Origin: Betaproteobacteria bacterium
GTDB lineage: Bacteria > Pseudomonadota > Gammaproteobacteria > Burkholderiales > Burkholderiaceae_D
Reading direction: 5' to 3'
Length of the DNA stretch: 12,715 nt
Assembly: GCA_015655165.1 (NCBI GenBank)
Contig: JAATFN010000429.1
Span: 1-12,715, forward strand
Positions 1 through 6,872 of the stretch are shown here, piece after piece. The first letter of the stretch is position 1. Each line of letters begins with the position of its first letter. Position numbers and translations under genes: made by a program. Under the pieces are notes generated by a model. The model was not told the origin of the DNA and ran no database searches. It worked only from the letters and a program-made list of their open reading frames with translations.

Positions 1-60
1 AAAGCAAAAGATGCTGCAGTGTCTTCTGTGATTGATAACCCGCCTTTTGCGACTGCATAA
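1..60 (+). CDS. 3' end of an unidentified upstream gene (partial)
   Basis: Frame 1 is open from the first base and reads 19 codons, ending VIDNPPFATA, before TAA at 58-60. The stop lies 24 bases before the next gene's ATG, a spacing typical of genes transcribed together. The tail is Ala-rich and polar and carries no recognisable motif, so no function is proposed. It could be a chance open frame, since only 57 coding bases are visible, but it sits at the expected place and phase for a neighbouring gene end. Confidence 0.5.
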   Translation, partial: KAKDAAVSSVIDNPPFATA

Positions 61-84
61 ATCTATTGCCAGATTGACGATGAA

Positions 85-858
85 ATGACGAGAAGAGCCA
101 ATATGCGCTCAACAAGGCCTGCGATGCAGGCCTTGTTGATATTTGTGGCCGCACTGATTTTGGCGCTGGCCATTGGTGGATGTCTGGAACAGATGCTGGG
201 GGTGGCCTTTCCCCTGATAGGTTTTGCATTGCTACAAGGCTTCGTGGCATCCGTGCTCGCGTATATGTGCCGCATGGCATGGTGGTGGTCTATTATTCTT
301 GGCGTACTTCCGGCTGTTGCATTACTGGTCAACATGCTGCAATTGCCACCGCTGTTTTTTCTGGTTGTTTTTCTGGTGTTGTTAGTCGTGTTCTGGACAA
401 CATTTCAGAGTCAGGTTCCTTTTTATCCATCCAATGTTCACGTGTGGCGTGCTGTCGAGAAATTGTTGCCCACTGACCAGTCTTTTCGCTTCATCGATAT
501 CGGTAGTGGTTTTGGTGGTGCGGTATTGCATTTATCTGCCTGTCGACCAAATGGCACGTTTACAGGAATTGAAATTGCCCCATTACCATGGGTAGTCAGT
601 GCGCTGCGTGCAAAAATGACGCGCAGCAAGGGGCAGTTCTTACGGGGAGATTACACGAAGCACGATTTTGCAAAATACGATGTGGTTTTTGCCTATCTGT
701 CTCCTGCTGCAATGCCTGCTTTATGGGAAAAAGCATCTGCCGAAATGGCTAAGGGATCGCTCTTGTTGAGTTATGAATTTATGCTGGATGAAAAAAAGCC
801 GGATATGATTCTCGGCACACGTGACAACGGTGAAACCTTATATGGTTGGCATATGTAA
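85..858 (+). CDS. Membrane-anchored class I SAM-dependent methyltransferase-like protein
   Basis: The 257-residue protein has two parts. Residues about 14-107 form roughly four hydrophobic segments (about 14-32, 38-60, 67-83, 89-107). Residues about 118-257 look like a short Rossmann methyltransferase domain, with the SAM-binding glycine motif DIGSGFGG at 138-145, the acidic residue E163 at the end of the next strand (GIEIAP), and a later GDY...YDVVFAYLSP stretch at 188-207 where motif II/III normally lies. The domain is small and the substrate is unknown. The membrane half suggests it acts at the inner membrane on a lipid, quinone or membrane protein, but that is inference. The start is uncertain: ATG at 103 is in frame and has a better ribosome site (GAAGAG, 5 bases upstream) than ATG at 85. 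It is not part of the usual motility locus. The gap of 164 bases before motA suggests a separate unit. Confidence 0.7.
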   Translation: MTRRANMRSTRPAMQALLIFVAALILALAIGGCLEQMLGVAFPLIGFALLQGFVASVLAYMCRMAWWWSIILGVLPAVALLVNMLQLPPLFFLVVFLVLLVVFWTTFQSQVPFYPSNVHVWRAVEKLLPTDQSFRFIDIGSGFGGAVLHLSACRPNGTFTGIEIAPLPWVVSALRAKMTRSKGQFLRGDYTKHDFAKYDVVFAYLSPAAMPALWEKASAEMAKGSLLLSYEFMLDEKKPDMILGTRDNGETLYGWHM

Positions 859-1010
859 ATGTTGTTGGCTACGTTATATTTTCTGATGCATGAAACGCTG
901 TAATTGCAAAGGATAACGTTCTTTCAGATAGCTATTTATCAATTTGTTTAAAGAGAATATCTGTAGGCTAGAGAATAATCGGGAAATAGTGAGTATGAAG
1001 TATCTAGGAC

Positions 1011-1015
1011 GGGAG
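1011..1015 (+). promoter_or_regulatory. Ribosome binding site that fixes the TTG start of motA
   Basis: GGGAG sits 7 bases before TTG at 1023. No ATG in the motA frame gives a protein with the right N-terminus. I see no convincing promoter in 859-1022: no good sigma-28 box and only weak sigma-70-like hexamers. Confidence 0.7.
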
Positions 1016-1022
1016 CTCTCAC

Positions 1023-1883
1023 TTGCTACTTATCATCGGATATGCCACTGTTTTGGGGTCTGTCTTCGGCGGATTTATTCTCGTCGGCGGTCACTTGGGA
1101 GGCCTTTGGCAGCCACCGGAATTATTGATGATTGCTGGTGCCGCCGCTGGGGCGCTGATCGTCGGTAATACGCCTAAGGCACTTTCTGCAACATTAAAAG
1201 CATTGCCGACCCTGCTTAAAGGATCGAAATACAACAAGGCCATTTATATGGAATTGTTGTCTTTGATGTTTGAATTGCTGACCAAAGCCCGTAAAGAGGG
1301 ATTGATGTCGTTGGAAGGGGATGTCGAGGAACCCGATAAAAGCCCTATTTTTAGTAAATATCCGAATGTTGTCGCAGACCACCATTTGACCGAGTTCATT
1401 ACAGACTATTTGCGTTTGATGGTGTCGGGCAATATGGATGCATTCCAGATTGAAAATCTGATGGATAACGAAATCGATACCCATCATCATGAAGGTTTAA
1501 TCCCTGTACTTGCCATTTTCAGAATAGGTGAAGCACTACCAGCATTCGGTATTGTAGCCGCTGTGATGGGCGTTGTGCATACGATGGCTTCCGTGGGTTT
1601 GCCACCGGCCGAGTTGGGTGTTCTGATCGCCAATGCCTTGGTTGGTACCTTTCTGGGGATTTTATTGTCATATGGGTTTGTAACGCCATTGTCTTCAGCG
1701 CTGGAACAAAGACTCGACGAATCAACAAAAATATTCCAGTGTGTCAAAGTAACTTTGCTGGCCAGCTTGAATGGTTATGCGCCGGCATTATCGATCGAGT
1801 TCGGTCGTAAAATTCTGTATTCGACAGAACGGCCTTCTTTCCTCGAGCTGGAAGAGCATGTCAAGCAGGCAAAAGGCAAATAA
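1023..1883 (+). CDS. motA: Flagellar stator protein MotA
   Basis: MotA forms, with MotB, the proton channel that drives the flagellar motor in the inner membrane. The 286-residue protein starts MLLIIGYATVLGSVFGG, the typical MotA N-terminus, from a TTG codon with GGGAG 7 bases upstream. It shows two N-terminal membrane segments (about 1-21 and 34-50), a large cytoplasmic loop, and two further segments (about 171-191 and 199-222). Residues known from E. coli MotA fall at the same numbers: R90 and E98 in the loop that contacts the rotor protein FliG, and P173 and P222 next to the channel. This exact register supports the TTG start. motB follows after 46 bases, so the two are almost certainly co-transcribed. 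The usual flhDC master regulator genes are not directly upstream. Confidence 0.96.
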   Translation: MLLIIGYATVLGSVFGGFILVGGHLGGLWQPPELLMIAGAAAGALIVGNTPKALSATLKALPTLLKGSKYNKAIYMELLSLMFELLTKARKEGLMSLEGDVEEPDKSPIFSKYPNVVADHHLTEFITDYLRLMVSGNMDAFQIENLMDNEIDTHHHEGLIPVLAIFRIGEALPAFGIVAAVMGVVHTMASVGLPPAELGVLIANALVGTFLGILLSYGFVTPLSSALEQRLDESTKIFQCVKVTLLASLNGYAPALSIEFGRKILYSTERPSFLELEEHVKQAKGK

Positions 1884-1929
1884 GGCATTCAAGACAGTGT
1901 GATGTACATATATTGGCAGGAGTCGCAAT

Positions 1930-2868
1930 ATGGCCGACGACGGGTTACGCCCCATTATTGTAAAAAGAATTAACAAATCCAATCACGCACCGCATGGTGG
2001 TGCGTGGAAGATTGCCTACGCCGACTTTGTCACAGCGATGATGGCGTTTTTTTTATTGATGTGGTTGTTAGGATCCACTTCCAAAGGTGATTTGCAAGGA
2101 ATTGCCGAATACTTCAAAACGCCATTACGCATTGCCATGATGGGTGGCGAGCATAGCGGTTCATCGAGTACGATTTTGCCAGGTGGTGGTCGGGATCTGA
2201 CGCAAACACAAGGACAAATGCAAACAACAGGTAAAAGTAGCTCGGTATCTGCAAAAAAAGCGGCATTACGTGCACAGGAAGAGCAAGAAAAAAACCGGCT
2301 GAAAGAAATCAAGGCACGGCTTGAGGAGGCGATTGATGCTAATCCGACACTAAAACAATATAAGAACCAGTTGTTGCTAGATATCACCACGGAAGGTTTG
2401 CGTATTCAGATTGTCGATGAGAAAAATCGCCCAATGTTTGCGGTTGCGAGTGCGCAATTGCAACCGTATACAAAAACGATATTACGTGAAATCGGTAAAG
2501 TGTTAAATGATGTCCCCAACAAAATCAGTTTGTCCGGACACACTGATGCGTCAGCCTACTCGAGTGGCGAGAAAAGTTACAGCAACTGGGAGTTGTCAGC
2601 AGACCGTGCCAATGCATCGCGACGGGAGCTGATTACCGGTGGTATGGAAGAGTCGAAAGTCATGCGGGTAGTCGGCCAGGCATCCGCAGTGTTGTTGGAC
2701 AAAGAAGACCCATTTAATCCTGTTAACCGGCGTATTAGCATCATTGTCATGAACAAGAAAACAGAACAATCGATCGAGAAGGAAGATAGTGCTGCCGAAT
2801 CAGCATCTTCGGGTCTCGATCTTCAAGAGGAAATTGATGATTGGGAAATTGATGGCAATGATGATTAA
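1930..2868 (+). CDS. motB: Flagellar stator protein MotB
   Basis: MotB anchors the stator to peptidoglycan and carries the proton-accepting aspartate. The 312-residue protein has a short cytoplasmic N-terminus and a single membrane segment at about 28-48 with the essential D32 (KIAYADFVTAMMAFF), the same number as in E. coli. Next is a plug-like amphipathic stretch at about 52-66, a Lys/Glu-rich linker, and an OmpA-type peptidoglycan-binding domain at about 150-275 with SGHTDA (202-207), NWELSADRAN (219-228) and NRR (266-268). The last about 33 residues form an acidic tail (EEIDDWEIDGNDD), longer than strictly needed. AGGAG at 1918-1922 lies 7 bases before the ATG. It sits between motA and the CheZ-like gene in what looks like one operon. 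Confidence 0.96.
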   Translation: MADDGLRPIIVKRINKSNHAPHGGAWKIAYADFVTAMMAFFLLMWLLGSTSKGDLQGIAEYFKTPLRIAMMGGEHSGSSSTILPGGGRDLTQTQGQMQTTGKSSSVSAKKAALRAQEEQEKNRLKEIKARLEEAIDANPTLKQYKNQLLLDITTEGLRIQIVDEKNRPMFAVASAQLQPYTKTILREIGKVLNDVPNKISLSGHTDASAYSSGEKSYSNWELSADRANASRRELITGGMEESKVMRVVGQASAVLLDKEDPFNPVNRRISIIVMNKKTEQSIEKEDSAAESASSGLDLQEEIDDWEIDGNDD

Positions 2869-2908
2869 CTGGTTGTGCATAATACAACGTTGTTAAGGAG
2901 CGTGCTGT

Positions 2909-3463
2909 ATGCCAACCATAAAAATGATGAATGCACTAAAGCGTTTGCTTCTGGAGACTTCGCAGGGGGGGGATATCCACCTGTCGAAAATCGAAGCAGA
3001 CTTGATTCAGACCGACATTTTGCTTGACGAAGCGATTAGCAAATTAACCGATGGTTTTATGGCTTTGCATCAGGTCATTGCCGAGCAACAACAAGAATTT
3101 GATTTGTTGCTCAGCGGAAAAAAAGCGGCAACACCGGAAAATCTCGCACATCTTAAAGACTTGCGTGAAACAATCAACCGACATATTCAGGCGACAGTGA
3201 CAGGTTTGCAGTTTCAGGATATGACCAGTCAACTGTTGGCCCGTGTGATGCGTCGTATTATCGGATTGCGTGAAGTATTAAAAATTGTCAATACAGGTGG
3301 CACAGAAATCAAGCCGGAACAAAATCCGTCGATCCATGACATAGAGGCGTTGCTTGATAAAACAAGTGTGTCAATGGGGGACAAAATGAAAGAGTTGGAA
3401 ACGGTTTTATGGCGAGCTGTACGGCAAACCAGGATGGAAAGCGGGGATATTGATTTGTTCTAG
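2909..3463 (+). CDS. Short CheZ-like chemotaxis protein (probable CheY-P phosphatase)
   Basis: This 184-residue, largely helical protein has the signature GLQFQDMTSQ at 99-108. In CheZ the matching FQDxxxQ motif supplies D143 and Q147, which bind and hydrolyse the phosphate on CheY; here they would be D104 and Q108. The final residues SGDIDLF (178-184) follow a linker and resemble the C-terminal amphipathic peptide by which CheZ docks on CheY. Between them are two long helices (about 22-68 and 75-128), compatible with the CheZ helical hairpin. It is shorter than E. coli CheZ (214 residues) and lacks obvious overall similarity, so it may be a CheZ-superfamily paralogue rather than CheZ itself. 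AAGGAG at 2895-2900 precedes the ATG by 8 bases. Its place directly before cheY and cheA supports the role. A run of eight G at 2965-2972 lies in codons 19-22. Confidence 0.75.
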   Translation: MPTIKMMNALKRLLLETSQGGDIHLSKIEADLIQTDILLDEAISKLTDGFMALHQVIAEQQQEFDLLLSGKKAATPENLAHLKDLRETINRHIQATVTGLQFQDMTSQLLARVMRRIIGLREVLKIVNTGGTEIKPEQNPSIHDIEALLDKTSVSMGDKMKELETVLWRAVRQTRMESGDIDLF

Positions 3464-3493
3464 AAAGAACATCGTGAATGAATGCGTGATGAA

Positions 3494-3509
3494 ACTGGCC
3501 TATGCCGGT
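3494..3509 (+). other. Small hairpin between the CheZ-like gene and cheY
   Basis: ACTGGC (3494-3499) pairs with GCCGGT (3504-3509), with one G-U pair and a four-base loop. No T-run follows, so it is not a terminator. It could be an RNA processing or stability element in a 115-base gap that is otherwise without a gene, or chance. Confidence 0.3.
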
Positions 3510-3578
3510 GGGATTGATAAACAGTAAACACGCATATAGCCGAGAGAGCATTGCATTAATGAAAAACGGGGATGCGTA

Positions 3579-3944
3579 ATGTCTAAAACAATTCTTGCTG
3601 TGGACGATTCAGGGTCACTACGTCAGATGGTTGTATTTAGCCTGAAAGCGGCAGGGTATCAGGTGATTGAGGCGGTTGATGGACAGGATGCCCTGGAAAA
3701 AGCCAAAACACAGACATTTGATTTGGTGTTGACCGATCAGAATATGCCGCGTATGGACGGGTTGACATTGATTCGTTCTTTAAGGGCGTTAGCAACGTAT
3801 GCCAACGTGCCTATTTTGATGTTGACGACAGAGTTTAGTGATGAGATGAAGGCGAAAGGTAAAGCTGCAGGCGCCAATGGCTGGTTGGTCAAGCCATTTG
3901 ATCCGCAACGCTTGACCGACGTCGTCAAGAAAGTGATTGGCTAA
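3579..3944 (+). CDS. cheY: Chemotaxis response regulator CheY
   Basis: CheY is a single receiver domain that CheA phosphorylates; CheY-P binds the flagellar switch and changes rotation. The 121-residue protein is one receiver domain with no output domain. It shows the acidic pair D9 D10 (AVDDS), the phosphate acceptor D53 (LTDQNMPRMDG), the switch threonine T83 with T84, and K105 in WLVKPF. At the position of the aromatic switch residue Y106 of E. coli CheY there is a tryptophan (W102), common in CheY proteins of polar-flagellated proteobacteria. The GGGGA ribosome site at 3568-3572 is 6 bases before the ATG. It lies between the presumed phosphatase and its kinase CheA (35 bases downstream), which supports a direct kinase-regulator-phosphatase set. 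Confidence 0.93.
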   Translation: MSKTILAVDDSGSLRQMVVFSLKAAGYQVIEAVDGQDALEKAKTQTFDLVLTDQNMPRMDGLTLIRSLRALATYANVPILMLTTEFSDEMKAKGKAAGANGWLVKPFDPQRLTDVVKKVIG

Positions 3945-3979
3945 ATCGATGCACACCATATCCACAATGGAGCATTGAG

Positions 3980-5980
3980 ATGCCGATTGATATGAGCCAG
4001 TTCGTGCAGGTTTTTTTTGATGAGGCAGAAGAAGGTCTTGCCGAAATGGAAAAACTGTTGCTGGCGGCCAATGTGGATAGTCCCGACGGCGAGGATCTCA
4101 ATGCCATTTTTAGAGCGGCGCATTCGATTAAAGGCGGTTCATCGACATTCGGTCTTGCCAATATTACAGAAGTCACACACGTACTGGAGTCATTGCTAGA
4201 TCGTATCCGTCAAGGCGAGATGGTATTGACGACGCAACTTGTTGATGCATTTCTAACAACAAAAGATGTCCTGAAAATGTTGATTGAAGGTCATCGTCAT
4301 GGTGCTGCAGTCGATCTGGAAGCGGTAGCCAATGCACAGGTCTTGTTGCGCACGTTTCTTAATACTGCACCGGCTACTGCTGTGAATAAGTCGGTAACGG
4401 GTAATGCTGGTGTAATCCCTGCGATGCAATTCAGTATTGTCTTGCCGCAAGTCAATGAGCGTGATCTGCAAGCATTGGAACAAGAGCTCGGCTTGCTTGG
4501 CAAGATATCCAAAAACAAATCCCCTGATGCGAACTGGACGTTTACACTGACAACGACATCATCCAGACAGGATATCGTTGATATTTGTGCTTTTATTGTT
4601 GACGAGCATGCACTGAAAATTGAATCATTGACGACGATATCGGCTACAGAAAAAGTAACCGATGAAGAGCGCGAGCAGGGATTCGGTTTCTTTATGCAGT
4701 TACCCGAGAACACTGCTGAAGCAAAAGTGCATCATGATGAAACGCATGACGAGCATGGTGCGGATAAAAAAACAGCCAAGGGCGGGGCACATGAATCATC
4801 ATCGATTCGTGTCGGTATCGAAAAAGTTGACCAGTTGGTTAATCTGGTGGGCGAGCTGGTGATTACACAGGCAATGATCGAACAGCGTTCGAGCGGGCTC
4901 GATCCGATGGCCTATGAAAAACTGATCAACAGTATTCATCAATTACAGCGTAATACACGTGAACTGCAAGAGTCGGTCCTCTCCATCCGTATGATGCCAA
5001 TGGATTATGTGTTCTCGCGCTTTCCGCGTATGGTGCGTGATATTGCCGGAAAAATGGGCAAACGCATCGAATTCATTACCCATGGTGCGGCAACTGAATT
5101 GGATAAGGGATTGATCGAACGCATTATTGATCCGTTAACGCATCTGGTGCGCAACAGTCTGGATCATGGTATTGAAATGCCTGAAGTACGTCAGGCTGCA
5201 GGCAAAAATCCTGCAGGCACCTTGTCGTTGTCCGCAGAACATCGCGGCGGTAACATTATCATTGAAGTCAGTGATGATGGGGGGGGCTTGAATCGCCAGA
5301 AGATTCTTGCCAAAGCCATTCAGAAAGGCATGAATGTCAGCGAGACGATGACAGATATCGAAGTCTGGCAGTTGATTTTCGAGCCGGGCTTTTCTACCGC
5401 AGAACAGGTCACCGATGTGTCCGGGCGAGGTGTGGGTATGGATGTTGTCAAGCGTAACATTCTGGCCATGGGAGGGATTGTGGATATCAAATCAGGAGAA
5501 GGATTCGGTACGACAATCTCTATTTCATTGCCGTTAACACTGGCGATTTTGGATGGTATGTCAATTCGTATCGGCAACGAAATCTATATTTTGCCGCTCG
5601 GATATATTGTCGAATCGTTAAAGCCTCTTGCAGAAGATTTAAAAGATATCAGCGGGCAGGGGAGCGTCATTAAAGTACGGGACGAATATCTGAACATTAT
5701 TCCTCTGTATAAAGTATTTAATATCGAGCCTAAAGTAACCGATCCGACCAAGGGTTTGGTTGTCATTTTAGAATCGGATGGCCGAAAAGCCGCGCTCTTT
5801 GTCGATGATCTTATCGGACAGCAACAGATTGTTGTAAAAAACCTCGAATCAAACTATCGCAAGGTTGCAGGCATTTCTGGTGCGACTATACTGGGAGATG
5901 GCGGCGTAGCGCTGATTGTCGATGTTGCGGCATTGTTGCGGTCAAGCAAGCAATTGAGCGAAGAAACAGTATTTTCCTGA
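3980..5980 (+). CDS. cheA: Chemotaxis histidine kinase CheA
   Basis: CheA autophosphorylates in receptor arrays and passes phosphate to CheY. The 666 residues show the full layout. The P1 phosphotransfer domain (about 1-105) carries H48 in RAAHSIKGGSSTFG. A P2-like domain lies at about 148-222 (FSIVLP... to ...IESLTTI). A charged linker at 245-275 is rich in histidine (H251, H252, H256, H259, H271). The P3 dimerisation helices span about 276-340. The P4 ATP-binding domain has the N box around N392 (HLVRNSLDHG), the G1 box DDGGGL at 432-437 and the G2 box GRGVGMD at 482-488. The P5 CheW-like domain covers about 520-655. GGAG at 3969-3972 is 7 bases before the ATG. A run of eight G at 5279-5286 encodes the three glycines of the G1 box. 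cheW follows after 21 bases. Confidence 0.96.
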   Translation: MPIDMSQFVQVFFDEAEEGLAEMEKLLLAANVDSPDGEDLNAIFRAAHSIKGGSSTFGLANITEVTHVLESLLDRIRQGEMVLTTQLVDAFLTTKDVLKMLIEGHRHGAAVDLEAVANAQVLLRTFLNTAPATAVNKSVTGNAGVIPAMQFSIVLPQVNERDLQALEQELGLLGKISKNKSPDANWTFTLTTTSSRQDIVDICAFIVDEHALKIESLTTISATEKVTDEEREQGFGFFMQLPENTAEAKVHHDETHDEHGADKKTAKGGAHESSSIRVGIEKVDQLVNLVGELVITQAMIEQRSSGLDPMAYEKLINSIHQLQRNTRELQESVLSIRMMPMDYVFSRFPRMVRDIAGKMGKRIEFITHGAATELDKGLIERIIDPLTHLVRNSLDHGIEMPEVRQAAGKNPAGTLSLSAEHRGGNIIIEVSDDGGGLNRQKILAKAIQKGMNVSETMTDIEVWQLIFEPGFSTAEQVTDVSGRGVGMDVVKRNILAMGGIVDIKSGEGFGTTISISLPLTLAILDGMSIRIGNEIYILPLGYIVESLKPLAEDLKDISGQGSVIKVRDEYLNIIPLYKVFNIEPKVTDPTKGLVVILESDGRKAALFVDDLIGQQQIVVKNLESNYRKVAGISGATILGDGGVALIVDVAALLRSSKQLSEETVFS

Positions 5981-6001
5981 TTCATTACAAAGGCAACCAT
6001 C

Positions 6002-6508
6002 ATGTCAGAAAACACGACGCATACCATATCGGGTCTGGGTGATAAGGCTGATTCAAGCACAAACGAGTTTCTTGCGTTTAAACTTGGTAAGGAAGAATAC
6101 GGCATCGATATCCTCAAGGTTCAGGAAATCCGTGGCTACGAAGCAGTTACACGTATTGCCAATTCGCCAGAGTTCATCAAAGGTGTCGTCAATTTACGCG
6201 GTATTATTGTGCCGATTATCGACATGCGTATCAAATTCAATCTGGGCGAGCCGACTTACGACCAGTTTACTGTTGTCATCATTTTGAATATCAGTGGCCG
6301 TGTGGTCGGTATGGTCGTCGATAGTGTCTCCGATGTCATAACACTGACTCAGGAACAAATGAAACCGGCACCCGATATCGGTACAACCTTCGAGTCGGAT
6401 CACCTGATGGGGCTAGGTACAATCGATGAACGTATGCTGATTCTGGTTAATATCGACAAGCTGATGTCGTCTGCCGATATGGGCCTGATCGAAAAAACAG
6501 CCGCTTGA
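6002..6508 (+). CDS. cheW: Chemotaxis coupling protein CheW
   Basis: CheW links methyl-accepting receptors to CheA P5 in the signalling array. The 168-residue protein is one CheW domain (about 21-160) preceded by a short polar tail. It has the family signatures [16 protein letters not shown] (22-37) and the receptor-binding loop VVNLRG (62-67), whose R66 matches R62 of E. coli CheW. AAAGG at 5989-5993 is the ribosome site. It is the last gene of the motility block: a strong hairpin with a T-run begins 22 bases after its stop. No receptor, cheR, cheB or cheD gene follows, unlike many Burkholderiales loci. Confidence 0.95.
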   Translation: MSENTTHTISGLGDKADSSTNEFLAFKLGKEEYGIDILKVQEIRGYEAVTRIANSPEFIKGVVNLRGIIVPIIDMRIKFNLGEPTYDQFTVVIILNISGRVVGMVVDSVSDVITLTQEQMKPAPDIGTTFESDHLMGLGTIDERMLILVNIDKLMSSADMGLIEKTAA

Positions 6509-6530
6509 CTATCGCCCGGTAACGTCTATC

Positions 6531-6571
6531 AAAAACAGGTGCAGGCCAGTTGTGGCATGTACCTGTTTTTT
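6531..6571 (+). terminator. Intrinsic terminator after cheW
   Basis: AAAAACAGGT (6531-6540) pairs perfectly with ACCTGTTTTT (6561-6570). The stem continues inward through GCA/TGT (one G-U pair), one G-A mismatch and GCCA/TGGC, to the four-base loop GTTG (6549-6552). Six T end at 6571. Because A-run and T-run are symmetrical, it could also work on the opposite strand. Confidence 0.9.
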
Positions 6572-6697
6572 ATGCCTGGCTTGGACGGATTCTGAAGTGA
6601 ACTGATTTCAATGGACGTAGTGTTTGTCCTTGTGTAGAACGTCGGTACAATTAAACGCATCTTCAGGTACGGGGTTGCCGGCTTTCTTCGCCGGAAG
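6572..6697 (+). other. Gene-free stretch upstream of the thrS promoter
   Basis: This is the first part of the 442-base gap between cheW and thrS. I find no open frame with a ribosome site. The only structure is a hairpin just upstream of the -35 region: CCGGC (6678-6682) with GCCGG (6690-6694) around a seven-base loop. No regulator site is recognised. Confidence 0.5.
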
Positions 6698-6728
6698 TTG
6701 TGCTGTTTTTTGATTATTTTGCTATAAT
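6698..6728 (+). promoter_or_regulatory. Sigma-70 promoter with extended -10, for thrS and the downstream operon
   Basis: TATAAT at 6723-6728 is a perfect -10 box and is preceded by TG at 6720-6721, giving the extended form TGnTATAAT. The best -35 is TTGTGC at 6698-6703, with a long 19-base spacer; the extended -10 may compensate. Transcription would begin near 6735, leaving a leader of a little over 200 bases before thrS. Confidence 0.72.
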
Positions 6729-6741
6729 GCATCGTATACAG

Positions 6742-6761
6742 ACCATCCTGCATGGTTTTTT
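6742..6761 (+). other. Tiny terminator-like hairpin just after the predicted start of transcription
   Basis: ACCAT (6742-6746) pairs with ATGGT (6752-6756) around a five-base loop, and six T occupy 6756-6761. A five-pair stem is weak for termination; it might cause pausing of polymerase in the first about 25 bases of the transcript, or be chance. Confidence 0.3.
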
Positions 6762-6801
6762 GTAAACCAACATTGTAAGAGCGAGAAAGGCATCATCGGT
6801 T

Positions 6802-6843
6802 ATGACACCGCGAACTACCACCTACATCTGTAGTCGACGCTAG
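6802..6843 (+). CDS. Candidate thrS leader peptide (13 residues, Thr-rich)
   Basis: The frame reads MTPRTTTYICSRR and stops at TAG (6841-6843). Threonine codons are at positions 2, 5, 6 and 7, three of them consecutive (ACT ACC ACC at 6814-6822). A ribosome site AAAGG (6786-6790) lies 11 bases upstream, a little far. The frame is inside the leader of threonyl-tRNA synthetase, after a clear promoter and before a clear terminator. This is the arrangement of attenuator leader peptides, in which ribosome stalling on codons for the sensed amino acid chooses between alternative RNA hairpins. When charged tRNA-Thr is low, the ribosome would stall at codons 5-7 and thrS would be transcribed. It is too short to be judged by coding statistics, so the call rests on codon content and position. 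Confidence 0.7.
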   Translation: MTPRTTTYICSRR

Positions 6844-6850
6844 TCGGGTT

Positions 6851-6872
6851 CTTTTTCGTTTTTCAGAAAAAG
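6851..6872 (+). promoter_or_regulatory. Candidate antiterminator hairpin of the thrS leader
   Basis: CTTTTTC (6851-6857) pairs with GAAAAAG (6866-6872) around an eight-base loop. This uses the A-rich lower 5' arm of the terminator. A ribosome waiting at the leader stop codon (6841-6843) would cover part of 6851-6857 and favour the terminator; a ribosome stalled at the Thr codons would leave it free. The stem is AT-rich and weaker than the terminator core. Another possible competitor is CCGCG at 6808-6812, which can pair with the terminator arm CGCGG (6873-6877). Which pairing works is not settled by reading alone. Confidence 0.45.

Noticed and set aside
946..972. Possible sigma-28 (FliA) promoter before motA (TAAA, then a GCTAGAGA-like -10)
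   Set aside because: The -10 part matches the consensus GCCGATAA at too few positions to support a call.
944..1168. 74-codon frame overlapping the motA start
   Set aside because: It runs through motA in another frame, has no family features, and motA itself is certain.
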